Assembly (NCBI GenBank): GCA_903826865.1
Contig: CAIKGD010000002.1
Location: 1 to 56,534, forward strand
Length of the DNA stretch: 56,534 nt
Source: an uncultured Verrucomicrobiota bacterium
GTDB taxonomy: Bacteria > Verrucomicrobiota > Kiritimatiellia > Kiritimatiellales > Tichowtungiaceae
Direction: 5' to 3'
The position numbers were made by a program, and so were the translations under genes. Below are positions 26,218-36,668 of this stretch, in pieces (the stretch's first letter is position 1; the number at the start of each line of letters is the position of its first letter). The notes below the pieces were generated by a model. That model was given only the letters and a program-made list of their open reading frames with translations, was not told the DNA's origin and made no database searches.

Positions 26218-27324
26218 ATGAAAAAAAATGACACAGATATTCCGGATATTTACCGGCCGGAAGTTTTGAAGCCGGAGCCAGCTCCGGTTCAGGTAATAAC
26301 AGAGCTGATTGACCATGAAATACACAAACAGCGTATTTTTAATATATCTGTCGGTCTGCTCACCCTTGCGATGGCGACTTCTCTAACAATTTATATTATG
26401 ATGGATTATTTATCTGTCTCCCGGCAGGCGACACCCTCCAGAGAAAAAACAACTCGCCTTGCCTCCTTTATACTGCCGGAGGATGAACAGTGGACTCTTG
26501 AGTACCAGCAGGTTGCTCTCCAAGCCGAAAGCAGCGAGCCGTCCGGCCGAAAAGCGTTTTCCACCAAGTGGGTGAAGAACGCCGCATATCACATAATCAT
26601 GGGTGAACAGGCCCTCCGGAGGAATGAGCTGTCTGCGGCGCAAAATCATTTTGAAGCCGCACTCATGACCTTTCCTGCGATGATCGGAACCCGCAGTCGT
26701 CTAGGTGAGGTTTATTTAAAGCGTCAGTATTTCGAAAAGGCGGTTGAACAGTTGCAAAAGGCGCTGGAAGAACAACCTTCCGTTGACGTACTTAATAACC
26801 TAGGGGTGACATACATGGGTCTCAAAGATTACGTCCTTGCAGAATCTCACTTGCAACAGGCGCTTAGACAGCAGCCGGATCTTGCCGGCTGCTATAAAAA
26901 TATCGCGCTGCTGTATCAAAAGACCAGCCGCACTAATGAAGCCGTTGCTGCTTTTAACAAATATTTTGCACTTGATCCGCAAGATACCACACTGATTCGA
27001 AACTATGTCGCATACCTCAATGCGTCCGGACAGATCCGCGCTGCCATCGATTTTCTCGAACGGATTAAAGGCGCTGATTCTCAGGCGATCCTTCTGCTTC
27101 TGGCCAAAACCGCTGCGCAGGACAACGATGCAGAACGTGCCGTCCGCGCCCTGCGGGCGGCTTCGCATTTTATCACCCCCCGCCAGATGACAGCTGAAAT
27201 GCATGCTGCTGTATTTGATAAAATAGCCCGCAACGAATCCTTTGAAGCGCTTTTATACCGGCTTGAACTGGCTGCGGTGTCACTTTCGACCAATCTCGAC
27301 ACAAAAGGCGCATCTGAATATTAA
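26218..27324 (+). CDS. Membrane-anchored TPR protein (paralogue 1)
   Basis: A 368-residue protein: a soluble N-terminus of about 40 residues, one membrane helix at about 42-64 (ISVGLLTLAMATSLTIYIMM), then a linker and at least four tetratricopeptide repeats from about 120 (for example VLNNLGVTYMGLKDYVLAESHLQQAL). TPRs serve as protein-binding scaffolds. The segment KAFSTKWVKNAAYHIIMGEQ is shared almost exactly with the gene at 27502, which has the same layout, so the two are paralogues. I start at ATG 26218; the frame continues upstream into aroC but with no sense. Partner and role are unknown. Confidence 0.75.
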   Translation: MKKNDTDIPDIYRPEVLKPEPAPVQVITELIDHEIHKQRIFNISVGLLTLAMATSLTIYIMMDYLSVSRQATPSREKTTRLASFILPEDEQWTLEYQQVALQAESSEPSGRKAFSTKWVKNAAYHIIMGEQALRRNELSAAQNHFEAALMTFPAMIGTRSRLGEVYLKRQYFEKAVEQLQKALEEQPSVDVLNNLGVTYMGLKDYVLAESHLQQALRQQPDLAGCYKNIALLYQKTSRTNEAVAAFNKYFALDPQDTTLIRNYVAYLNASGQIRAAIDFLERIKGADSQAILLLLAKTAAQDNDAERAVRALRAASHFITPRQMTAEMHAAVFDKIARNESFEALLYRLELAAVSLSTNLDTKGASEY

Positions 27325-27344
27325 AACGGACACATATATATATT

Positions 27345-27372
27345 TTGCTTTCCATCGATTTTTTATTATCCT
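27345..27372 (+). promoter_or_regulatory. Promoter of tRNA-His
   Basis: TTGCTT (27345-27350), 16 bp and TATCCT (27367-27372) precede the tRNA by 18 bp. The surrounding sequence is AT-rich. Confidence 0.55.
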
Positions 27373-27390
27373 ATCACGTTTTTGAATAAT

Positions 27391-27468
27391 GGTGGGTGTA
27401 GCTCAGCTGGTTAGAGCGTCAGATTGTGATTCTGAATGTCGCGGGTTCGAATCCCGTCACTCACCCCA
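27391..27468 (+). tRNA. tRNA-His (GUG)
   Basis: Cloverleaf with acceptor GTGGGTG/CACTCAC, the extra G-1 (27391) facing C73 (27465) that marks tRNA-His, anticodon loop TTGTGAT (GUG), T arm GGTTCGAATCC and an encoded CCA (27466-27468). Confidence 0.96.
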
Positions 27469-27501
27469 TTTTCGCCTGTCAAAGGGCACAAGGAGTAGCT
27501 C

Positions 27502-28605
27502 ATGCATAAGAGAAAAGACGAGCTTCAGGACATCTACCAAGGCAGCAACAGCGACCCCGAGGCGGATTTCACCCCGCAGGTCGCACGGGAGCTTATTGAA
27601 CTGAGGCAGCGCGATCTGCGGCGTAGCCGGGTGGTGTCGTTTTTTTTCGGTTCGCTGGTAATTGTGCTTTCTGTAGCACTGATTGCGGTGGTCATCCGCG
27701 ATTTTCTGAGTACGCGCAAACCGTCCGGGAAAGCCCGTAACGTAGAAAAGCCCTATATTCCCCGCTATTCACTGCCGGCGGAGGCTCTTTGGGTAATGGA
27801 TTATCAGCAAGTGGCTGCACAGGCGGATGCAGGCGAGAAACCTGGTCCAAAGCCGTTTTCAACAAAATGGGTGAAGAATGCCGCCTATCACATTATTATG
27901 GGACAGCAGGCGATGGCTATCAACGCGCCGGAACAGGCAATGGAACATTTTCAGAAGGTGGCCGAAATCTATCCTGACATTCAAGGCCTGCGCCTTGCTC
28001 TGGGAATGCTTTATCTCAAGCGCGAAAATTACGCACAGGCAGTACAGCATTTGGAAAAAGCGGTGCAAGAGGAAGAGGGTTTCGATGCAGTCAACAATCT
28101 GGGCGCAGCCTGCATCGGCACAGAAGATTATCAAAAGGCCGAGAAATATCTGAAGCGCGCACTTGAAATAAAACCTGAAAGTTCAGTTTGTCATAAAAAT
28201 CTGGCCGTACTCTACCAGAAAATGAAGCGCGATGATGACGCGATCTTTCACTTTGAAAAGTATCTTGATCTTCAACCGAACGACCTTGATACCATGCAAA
28301 CCTATGCGCTTTATTTAGCCAAACTCGGGCGCTGGAAAGCAGCGGCGGATTTCCTGACCAAACTGACGCAAGAAGTGACCAATGTTGCGCCGATCTATTT
28401 CCTGCTGGCACAGGTGCAGGTGCAGAACGGACAACAGGATAAGGCCATTGAGGCACTGAAACGCGGCGTCCAGTTGATTGATCCGGATTTGGCGCTGGCG
28501 TGGATGAGCCGCGAAGAATTCAATGCCGTGCGCAATGCCGGTGAATTCAAAACACTGGTTGATCAACTCGAAATTTCAAATGTATCACTTAAAAAAAACA
28601 AGTAA
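27502..28605 (+). CDS. Membrane-anchored TPR protein (paralogue 2)
   Basis: The 367-residue protein has the same plan as the gene at 26218: a soluble charged N-terminus (about 45 residues), one membrane helix (VVSFFFGSLVIVLSVALIAVVI), a linker and TPRs from about 120 to 330. The segment KPFSTKWVKNAAYHIIMG is nearly identical to its neighbour, and the repeats align along their length (AVNNLGAACIGTEDYQKAEKYLKRAL). AAGGAG precedes the ATG. It probably shares a transcript with tRNA-His, whose 3' end is 33 bp upstream. The pair looks like an old duplication with the tRNA between. Function unknown. Confidence 0.78.
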   Translation: MHKRKDELQDIYQGSNSDPEADFTPQVARELIELRQRDLRRSRVVSFFFGSLVIVLSVALIAVVIRDFLSTRKPSGKARNVEKPYIPRYSLPAEALWVMDYQQVAAQADAGEKPGPKPFSTKWVKNAAYHIIMGQQAMAINAPEQAMEHFQKVAEIYPDIQGLRLALGMLYLKRENYAQAVQHLEKAVQEEEGFDAVNNLGAACIGTEDYQKAEKYLKRALEIKPESSVCHKNLAVLYQKMKRDDDAIFHFEKYLDLQPNDLDTMQTYALYLAKLGRWKAAADFLTKLTQEVTNVAPIYFLLAQVQVQNGQQDKAIEALKRGVQLIDPDLALAWMSREEFNAVRNAGEFKTLVDQLEISNVSLKKNK

Positions 28606-28608
28606 CCT

Positions 28609-30498
28609 TCAGCGATGCGGCGACATGCGGATGCTTCCTTCGCCGGCAATCCAGCCGGGGTTTTCTTTGCGATTATCCGTCCAGATTTGTTGAGGATGGA
28701 ATATTTCCTGAAACTGCCGGACGGCTCCGGCATCTGCCCGTGCATCGCTCACTACCAGCGCATGCAGCCGGTTGATCCCCTCTTTCTGCAAAAGACGAAT
28801 TGTGCGCATCGTGCTGAATGGACTGCCGTCTGTTACCAGCACCCACCGGTTTTCAGGTAAACGCAGCGCCACTGCTGAACGGCCCTCGCGCAGAATCTTT
28901 ATGTCACGGCATAACTCAATATGTTCTGTGCTCCACAGCAGTACAGACAGCAGCACCAGCAACAGCGAACCTTTCCTCCAGCGAACAGGGCCGGTGAAAA
29001 ATAATACCAGCCCGGCGTACCATAAGCCGGTTACCAGCGCCGAAGGCGCGCGGACAGCCCGGCAGGCACCGGGCAGTGCAGAAAGACGATTAACAATCCA
29101 TATCAGAAAACTGATAAGCAGCAAATTGGCCTGATTAAAAAGTGCTGCAGCGGGCAGAAAAAACACTCCGCCCAGCAAAGCCAGACAACCGGCCAGCATG
29201 ATCATGAAAGTCAGCGGAATAACCGCCAGATTTCCGATCAGTGCTGCCGGAGAAAGAGTATTAAAAAATCGCGCGGTAATTGGCGCAGAAAAAAGCCAGG
29301 CTGCCAGTGAAGTAAGCATCAGCAGTCCGATACTGCGCAGCAGTGCAGACGCCGGATGTGATCCGCCAAGTGGTTTAAGAAAGGCGTCCCATCCTGCCAG
29401 ACGTAATCCATTGATCTGCCGTACAGCCCAGCCGTTGACCAGAATAAGTCCGCAAACCACAACAAAAGACAGCAGGAACCCCGGATCGCCAATGGTTGCG
29501 GGCTGAAGTGCCAGTAACAGGACGGTGGCCAGCGCAATAGATGACGCAACGTCAGGACGACGGCCGACCAGCGGCGCGGCAAAGAAAACAGCGGCCATTG
29601 CAAGGGCTCGCAAAGCGCTCGGTTGCAATCCTGTTGTGAAAATATACAGGAAAAGTGCAGGAAGCAGCAACAGTCCCCAGCGAGGACGGGAAATACCGAA
29701 AATTTTAAGCCCGGCGATAAAAATAGCCGCCAAAATTACAACGTGCTGTCCTGAAATGGCAAAAATATGCAATGTGCCGGTGCGGGTAAACATTTGATAA
29801 AGCGCCGGGGGAATGGACTGCCGGTATCCCAGCAGCATCGCGTGTAGCAGTTGCGTCTGTTCAGGAAATGCTTCAACACCCGGCCGGAGCAGAGCAGCGG
29901 CGTTGCGGCGGATTTTATAACACCGCCCGGCCGGCGTGTTTCCAGCCGCTTTGATCTTGCAGGCGTTTGCTCCGGAAACACTCAGAAATCCGCTGGTGCC
30001 TCCGCGCGGTTTTTCGTAGCCGGTATAACGGCCTCTCAACTGCCACTGTTCTCGGAACAAAACCGGAGCAGCGGAATTTTTCAGATAAACCCGCAGCACG
30101 ACATCAGACGGAAGCTGTTCTTCTCCGCAACGTACAGTCTCCGCGTGAAACAAAAAAGAAACCGTTCCATCCGTGCCGGAAACGGACGGTTCGTCCTCAA
30201 CTGTGCCGGTCAGTTCCTGCTCATGGAAATTCATTTCGGCAACCGGCAGCACTGTATGGGAAAATGCCGGCATTTCTTCGACGGCACTGTACGCGGCAGC
30301 AAGCAATCCGCAGGCAATATAAATCACTAAAGCTGTCCGCCTGCACAAAGCCATCCAGCAGGCGACGGCCAGCAGAAACGCTGTTAAGCTGAGCAAGAGC
30401 AAAGGGGACCCGCCGGTACTGTGCTGGACATAAATTCCTGCCGCCACGGACAGGGCGATCCCAACCAGAGGTCGCCGCACCTGTTGAGCCAAGATCAT
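28609..30498 (-). CDS. ComEC/Rec2-family membrane protein with a degenerate C-terminal domain
   Basis: ComEC is the inner-membrane channel for DNA uptake in natural transformation. The 629 residues contain the N-terminal DUF4131-like part (TGTVEDEP...), and the competence core with HAMLLGYRQSIP, GTLHIFAISGQHVVILAAIFIAGL and many membrane helices; the HIFAISGQH motif is diagnostic. The C-terminal metallo-beta-lactamase region is short, and where active homologues have HPDADH this one reads SDARADAG, so the metal-binding histidines are gone. It may be a translocation channel without nuclease function, or decaying. It overlaps nothing, but ends 4 bp from the convergent TPR gene. Confidence 0.88.
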   Translation of the reverse strand: MILAQQVRRPLVGIALSVAAGIYVQHSTGGSPLLLLSLTAFLLAVACWMALCRRTALVIYIACGLLAAAYSAVEEMPAFSHTVLPVAEMNFHEQELTGTVEDEPSVSGTDGTVSFLFHAETVRCGEEQLPSDVVLRVYLKNSAAPVLFREQWQLRGRYTGYEKPRGGTSGFLSVSGANACKIKAAGNTPAGRCYKIRRNAAALLRPGVEAFPEQTQLLHAMLLGYRQSIPPALYQMFTRTGTLHIFAISGQHVVILAAIFIAGLKIFGISRPRWGLLLLPALFLYIFTTGLQPSALRALAMAAVFFAAPLVGRRPDVASSIALATVLLLALQPATIGDPGFLLSFVVVCGLILVNGWAVRQINGLRLAGWDAFLKPLGGSHPASALLRSIGLLMLTSLAAWLFSAPITARFFNTLSPAALIGNLAVIPLTFMIMLAGCLALLGGVFFLPAAALFNQANLLLISFLIWIVNRLSALPGACRAVRAPSALVTGLWYAGLVLFFTGPVRWRKGSLLLVLLSVLLWSTEHIELCRDIKILREGRSAVALRLPENRWVLVTDGSPFSTMRTIRLLQKEGINRLHALVVSDARADAGAVRQFQEIFHPQQIWTDNRKENPGWIAGEGSIRMSPHR

Positions 30499-30511
30499 TC
30501 CGGTCTCTTTG

Positions 30512-31798
30512 TTATTTTCTAGGAGTAATCGCTTCTTGCGAATTGATCAGGGTTTTCGGCTCACGCCGGTCATCAGGTACTACTGGCGTTGTTTTTTCAG
30601 CTTCGCGCTTATTAATCTCTTCGATGGCTTTGCGGGTTTCACTCCCGACAACACGGTCGGCAAAGGAGCGGAATTCCACAGTCTCACGAACCGGATCAAA
30701 ACCGGCATCTCTCAGCCAAGGAGAAATGGCAGCGGCACCAAACAGACTGGCGGCCTGCCCCATAAAGACAACTGCTTTGCCCGCCTCATTCTGCTGGGCA
30801 TAGCAACGGGCAAGAGCATTATAATAAGCGGGCTTTGGATCAAGCCGAACCAGTTCGAGATAATAAGGAACCGCTTTCTGATAGTCCCCCAGTGCGAAAT
30901 AAACCTTCGCGCAGTCTGCCAGCGCCCCTGTATTTTTAGGGTCGTTTTCCAGTATCCGTTCGAACAGCGCCAGAGCGGCCTCTTTATTGCCCCGCTCATT
31001 CTGTCCGGCGGCGGAAATGGAAAGCACCGTCAGGTTATTCGGCTGATCCAAAAGCAAACGGTCGGCAAGCACCAGGCCGGCCTCGCTTTGTCCGCTCGCC
31101 TGCAATGCCTGCAACAGATTCATTTGTATATCCTGCTGCCGGCTGTCCTGATCCAGCAGGCGGATGCATAACGGAACCGCCTCGGCATAAAGACCCCGGC
31201 GCATAAAAATATCAACCAGTTGCAACTGTGCTTCCCGGTTGTCAGGAGTAAGGCGTAAAGCCTGATTTAGACGCTGAGCCGCCTCTTCATTTATCCCCCG
31301 CCGACTCAAAGCCTCGGCTGAGCGCAGGTGCCGTTCAGTCTGTTCCCACTGTTCCAGCCGCTGTCCCATCAGCGCAGCACTGAAAACCGGTTTCTGAGAA
31401 TCCGCTCCCCCGATAGAAACGGCGACGGGTGTTGCCGGGTTTCCCGCCCGGGCGGCCTTAGCTTCCCACTGCTGCTGTTTTTTATCAGACGGTTTAGCCA
31501 TGCGATCCAGCGCCAGTTTCAGTATAATAAATCCGCCAACCAGCAGCACGGCAATCAGTACCGCCCGGAGCAAGAGGCTGGCGATAGCCCAGTTGCTGGC
31601 ACGATTGTTACTTTCACGGAGACGAACCGGACTGTGCTGTGAAGTTCGGTGAGACTGATGAACGACAGGGCTGGTGAAATATTCATCTAACGGAGCTTCT
31701 CCGACATGCTGAGAGTAATACTTCTGTTTGGAATCCGGTCGCGCAGTTTGCAGACGGGATGTGGACGGACGACCGGTCTTTTTTTGAAAGAATTTCAT
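30512..31798 (-). CDS. Membrane-anchored TPR protein (third of the neighbourhood)
   Basis: A 428-residue protein with a basic N-terminus, one membrane helix at about 78-98 (LLLRAVLIAVLLVGGFIILKL), a Lys/Ala linker and a long TPR array (about 140-370, for example DYQKAVPYYLELVRLDPKPAYYNALARCYAQQNEAGKAV). The tail is charged. Its plan resembles the two TPR genes at 26218 and 27502, but I see no shared linker motif, so kinship is uncertain. I start at ATG 31798; the TTG at 31822 would add eight residues. It stands just upstream of the comEC-like gene on the same strand (13-bp gap), so the two probably form an operon. Confidence 0.75.
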   Translation of the reverse strand: MKFFQKKTGRPSTSRLQTARPDSKQKYYSQHVGEAPLDEYFTSPVVHQSHRTSQHSPVRLRESNNRASNWAIASLLLRAVLIAVLLVGGFIILKLALDRMAKPSDKKQQQWEAKAARAGNPATPVAVSIGGADSQKPVFSAALMGQRLEQWEQTERHLRSAEALSRRGINEEAAQRLNQALRLTPDNREAQLQLVDIFMRRGLYAEAVPLCIRLLDQDSRQQDIQMNLLQALQASGQSEAGLVLADRLLLDQPNNLTVLSISAAGQNERGNKEAALALFERILENDPKNTGALADCAKVYFALGDYQKAVPYYLELVRLDPKPAYYNALARCYAQQNEAGKAVVFMGQAASLFGAAAISPWLRDAGFDPVRETVEFRSFADRVVGSETRKAIEEINKREAEKTTPVVPDDRREPKTLINSQEAITPRK

Positions 31799-31905
31799 GA
31801 TTTCATCTGTTACAGGCTCCAAAAGAAAACGTTTGCAGTATCAAGCGGGCCGCGTAAAGTGTCAAGCATTGCGAAACGTTGTTCGAATTCCGCCTGGAAA
31901 TGTTT

Positions 31906-33000
31906 ATGGAATTTTTTACCCTGATCCTCATGGCGTTTCTTGTCCTGCTGGTGCTGGTGCAAGTCGGTCTGGCGCTGCACGGCAGCACCCGTCAGGATAC
32001 GCGGCTCGAGATGCTCACGCACGGCCTCAATACACTTACCGAACAGATAGACTCCCGCACCCGGAAAAGCGAAGAAGCCGTTCAAACACAAATTGAAAAA
32101 CTGATCACCTCCAATAATCAGCGGCTGGATCAGATCGGCGAGAAGGTCGAGCAGCGGCTCGAAAAAGGGTTTAAAGAAACCACGACCGTTTTCAGCGATG
32201 TTCTTAAACGGCTGGCACTGATTGATAAAGCTCAGGAAAAAATCGACAAACTCACCGAAAATGTCGTCAGCCTGCAGGAAGTTCTTTCTGATAAACGCTC
32301 ACGCGGTGCTTTCGGTGAGGTGCAGCTCGGCGCGCTGATTTCAAATATGATGCCTGAAAACAGCTATTCCCTTCAGCACACCTTCCCTAACGGTGTCCGC
32401 GCTGATTGCGTACTGTTTCTTCCTGAGCCAACCGGGATCATCTGCATTGATTCAAAATTCCCGCTCGAAAGCTATCAGCGTATGACCGATCCATCACTGG
32501 GCGCGGCCGACCGCACCGCCGCCGAACGGCAGTTCCGGCAGGATATCAAGAAACATATTAAGGATATCGCCGGCAAATACATCATGCCCGGAGAAACCTC
32601 TGACGGAGCGATGATGTTTATCCCGGCCGAGGCCGTTTTTGCTGAAATACACGGCCACTATCCGGATCTCGTCGAAGAAGCGCAACGAGCCCGCGTCTGG
32701 ATGACATCCCCTACCACCATGATGGCCGTACTCACCACAGCGCGGGCCGTATTGAAAGATTCCGCCACCCGTCAGCAAGTGCATCTGATCAAGGAACATC
32801 TGGTGGCGCTGGCGCAGGATTTCAGCCGCTTCCAAGAGCGGATGGATAAACTGGCTGCGCATATCGGCCAAGCTCACAAAGATGCTGATGAGGTTCAAAC
32901 TTCCGCGCGTAAAATAACCAGCCGTTTCGGCAAAATTGAGAAAGTGGAGCTTCCCGGCGGACACCCGCCTGCTCTGCCGAACGAAATGGGTGAAGATTAA
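31906..33000 (+). CDS. rmuC: DNA recombination protein RmuC homologue
   Basis: RmuC proteins are membrane-tethered, coiled-coil proteins with a nuclease-like core that limit rearrangements at inverted repeats. The 364 residues start with a membrane helix (FFTLILMAFLVLLVLVQVGLAL), followed by a helical coiled coil to about 125, then the RmuC domain: SDKRSRGAFGEVQLGALI, FPNGVRADCVLFLP, IDSKFPLESYQRM, YIMPGETSDGAMMFIPAEAVFAEI and VWMTSPTTMMAVL. GGA at 31896-31898 suits the ATG at 31906; 31900 is a possible start. The stop overlaps the Fur-family gene by 4 bp, tail to tail. Confidence 0.92.
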   Translation: MEFFTLILMAFLVLLVLVQVGLALHGSTRQDTRLEMLTHGLNTLTEQIDSRTRKSEEAVQTQIEKLITSNNQRLDQIGEKVEQRLEKGFKETTTVFSDVLKRLALIDKAQEKIDKLTENVVSLQEVLSDKRSRGAFGEVQLGALISNMMPENSYSLQHTFPNGVRADCVLFLPEPTGIICIDSKFPLESYQRMTDPSLGAADRTAAERQFRQDIKKHIKDIAGKYIMPGETSDGAMMFIPAEAVFAEIHGHYPDLVEEAQRARVWMTSPTTMMAVLTTARAVLKDSATRQQVHLIKEHLVALAQDFSRFQERMDKLAAHIGQAHKDADEVQTSARKITSRFGKIEKVELPGGHPPALPNEMGED

Positions 33001-33482
33001 GCCTTTGTATCGGTGAGTGTGCCGAACACCACGACGCGATGAAACCGCTGGTTGAAGTGGTGCTTTTTGCAGATACAGTCGATTTCATCGGAAATCACTT
33101 TGTTTGAAAACTCAATAAACTCACCGGTGTTTTCACAAATCAGATGGTGATGCCGTCCGTGGCCGTAAATATGTTCGTAATGTGCATGAACATCCTGATC
33201 GCGGATTTTCTGCACAAGCCCCGCCTCTGTCATTAGGTCGAGTGTGCGATAAACCGTCCCGCGGCTGACATAATCCGAACCTGAGGACAGTTCGGCGGTC
33301 AGGTCGTCCGCCCGGAAATGGTCGTGCCTCGCGAAAACCCGGTCAAAAACAATTCTACGTGCCTGCGTAATGCGCGATGCTTTGCTTTTAAGAAACTCCA
33401 CAAACATCGGCCATGCTTCTTCAGCCGTGGTGTCCTGCCCCTGATGCGCCTCAAGCCCGTTTTGTTTTGAATTTGAACTCAT
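32997..33482 (-). CDS. Fur-family transcriptional regulator
   Basis: A 161-residue metal-responsive repressor. The winged helix is at about 30-95 (ITQARRIVFDRVF, SRGTVYRTLDLMTEAGLVQKI), followed by the dimer domain with the metal site HHHLICENTGEFIEF. The paired CxxC structural zinc motifs of many Fur proteins are not seen: only ICENTG and CICKKHHF cysteines remain. Family members sense iron, zinc, or peroxide, and the window does not say which. It is divergent from a ferredoxin gene over 151 bp, so that gene is a plausible target. Translation runs tail to tail into rmuC. Confidence 0.9.
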   Translation of the reverse strand: MSSNSKQNGLEAHQGQDTTAEEAWPMFVEFLKSKASRITQARRIVFDRVFARHDHFRADDLTAELSSGSDYVSRGTVYRTLDLMTEAGLVQKIRDQDVHAHYEHIYGHGRHHHLICENTGEFIEFSNKVISDEIDCICKKHHFNQRFHRVVVFGTLTDTKA

Positions 33483-33633
33483 GGTTTCACCCCGGTTCTT
33501 TAGACTTAATCTCTATATAATCTGTATCACAGGCCGTTTTAGGAATGAAACTTAAAATACGGGTGGTATGGTACTTTGCTACTGACACGGCGAACGCACA
33601 TAACGGGTTCGCTATTAACCAAGGAGAATGATC

Positions 33634-33804
33634 ATGGCTTATGCAATTTCTGACGATTGCTCAATGTGCGGCGCTTGCGAAAGTGCGTGTCCGGCAGAAG
33701 CGATCAGCGCAGGCAACGGTAAGTATGTTATCGATGCCGGCAGTTGCACTGACTGCGGTGCCTGTGAAGCAACCTGCCCAATGAGCGCTATCAGCGCGGC
33801 CTGA
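33634..33804 (+). CDS. 2[4Fe-4S] ferredoxin
   Basis: A 56-residue clostridial-type electron carrier. Two cluster motifs are complete: C9-X2-C12-X2-C15-X3-C19-P and C38-X2-C41-X2-C44-X3-C48-P, in CSMCGACESACP and CTDCGACEATCP. The two halves are near repeats of one another, as is normal for the family. AAGGAG (33621-33626) stands 7 bp before the ATG. A strong terminator follows, so this is a single-gene unit. Such ferredoxins serve pyruvate oxidoreductases and hydrogenases of anaerobes. The adjacent Fur-family gene is divergent. Confidence 0.96.
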   Translation: MAYAISDDCSMCGACESACPAEAISAGNGKYVIDAGSCTDCGACEATCPMSAISAA

Positions 33805-33827
33805 CGCGGCCCGGTTCGCACACACAG

Positions 33828-33858
33828 AAAGCCCCCTGCTACGGCGAGGGGCTTTTTT
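33828..33858 (+). terminator. Rho-independent terminator of the ferredoxin gene
   Basis: GCCCC at 33831-33835 pairs with GGGGC at 33848-33852, followed by TTTTTT (33853-33858). It also lies at the 3' end of the convergent DUF212 gene, whose stop codon is in the T tract. Confidence 0.85.
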
Positions 33859-34300
33859 ATGCCGGGAAAAAGCGAAGCAGCGCCAGCGCCGAAACAATGC
33901 CGGTCAGCATGCCAAAGAATACTTCCAAACGCGTATGGCCCAGCAGTTCCTTCAGCTTGACTTCGGACAAATGGTGCTCCTTGAACAGTTCATCTACGAT
34001 CTGATTCAGCAAACGGGCCTGACGACCTGCTGCCGCACGCACAGTCTGGGCGTCAAACATCACCACAGCGGCAAAAAAGAAACTCAAGGTAAACGCTGCC
34101 GAGGCGAAGCCTTCAGTCAATCCCATCGTTGTCGCCACTGCACTGGCCAAAGCGGAATGAGCGCTCGGCATCCCACCGGTGCTCGACAGATAGCGGAAAT
34201 CCAGCCGACGGCTTTGTACCAGACAAATAATCATTTTCGTCGTCTGTGCAACCAGCCAGCCGGCCACGCCGGCCCAGAGAGCTATATGGAAAATATACAT
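33857..34300 (-). CDS. Divergent PAP2-family membrane protein (DUF212)
   Basis: The 147 residues form a small membrane protein with about four hydrophobic helices. The string SSTGGMPSAHSALASAVATTMGL contains the PSAHS motif of acid phosphatase/haloperoxidase-like proteins, and the later LKELLGHTRLEVFFGMLTGI is typical of the DUF212 group, which is related to PAP2 phosphatases but of unproven activity. I start at 34300, where AGGAA lies 6 bp upstream; the frame to 34369 has no homology. The 3' end sits in the ferredoxin terminator. Confidence 0.85.
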   Translation of the reverse strand: MYIFHIALWAGVAGWLVAQTTKMIICLVQSRRLDFRYLSSTGGMPSAHSALASAVATTMGLTEGFASAAFTLSFFFAAVVMFDAQTVRAAAGRQARLLNQIVDELFKEHHLSEVKLKELLGHTRLEVFFGMLTGIVSALALLRFFPA

Positions 34301-34457
34301 TGTTTTTCCTGCAGAACTGCCCTTGAAAAATGAAGAGCATAATAAAGAGTATATCGCTGTCCGGCGCAATCTTTTTAAAGCAGTTCGAGCAAAAAGAACC
34401 TGTGTATAGAAACGGTTGATTGGTATTCGCCTGTTTTTACTGTCAGTTGCACCACAG

Positions 34458-34490
34458 GCCCCCTGTTTATCCGCAACCTCTTCAGGGGGC
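34458..34490. repeat. 8-bp hairpin upstream of the methyltransferase gene
   Basis: GCCCCCTG (34458-34465) and CAGGGGGC (34483-34490) can pair across 17 nt. No T tract follows, so a terminator is doubtful. The region 34301-34530 holds no gene that I can support. Confidence 0.45.
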
Positions 34491-34530
34491 TTGCAGTAAA
34501 AGAGATTCCCTGCTAAATCAGCCTCATTAT

Positions 34531-35219
34531 ATGTCGAAAATTTTCACCATTCTAAAACACGCCTACCATGTTTTGCCGTCGCCGCTCCGTAACACCAACC
34601 CGCTTCACCGTATCGTCTTTCGCATCATAGAAAAATCCGGCGACCATGAGGCCCTTTATTCGCCTCGTTACTATCAGACGATGGTTGAACCCTATGCACA
34701 GCGCAGTGCTTCGCAAATGGCGAAGTCCATCGTGGAAACCTTTCACCCGAAATCGGTGGTGGATCTTGGTTGCGGCTCCGGCGCACTGCTCGCCGCACTG
34801 CGCAAACTCGGCATACGCCGCCTGCTTGGCCTCGACAATTCAGAGGCGGGTCTCGACATCGCCCGCGCCCGAAACCTTGATACCCGCAGGTTCGATATTG
34901 TCACCGGCCGATGGATTTCCACTGAATATTTTGATGTCGCTTTGAGTCTGGAAACCGCTGAGCATCTGCCGGCGGATGCGGCCGACCGTTATGTCGCATT
35001 ACTCAGCACGCTTTCGCCGATAGTTGTTTTCAGCGCCGCACAGCCCGGTCAAGGCGGCATTGGCCATCAAAACGAACAACCGCGCAAATACTGGGCGGAA
35101 CTTTTCGAGGTATACGGCATGCGTTTGGACGACGAGCTTACCGCCGTCTGGCAACCGATCTGGGCCGCTGGCGGCGTTGCTGACTTCTACACCCGCAACC
35201 TGATGGTTTTCAGGCGGAC

Positions 35220-35223
<4 letters not shown>
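34531..35223 (+). CDS. Class I SAM-dependent methyltransferase
   Basis: The 230-residue protein carries the SAM-binding loop VVDLGCGSG at about 76-84, the second acidic motif LLGLDNSE, and ALSLETAEHLPADAADRYV in the position of motif IV-post I of small-molecule methyltransferases. An N-terminal 60-residue helical part precedes the core. AAQPGQGGIGHQNEQPRKYWAELF resembles methyltransferases that act on sugars or lipid-linked substrates, but the substrate is unknown. I start at ATG 34531 because codons upstream (from 34420) have no family match; the ribosome site is weak. The stop overlaps gnd by 4 bp, tail to tail. Confidence 0.82.
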
Positions 35224-36668
<1,445 letters not shown>

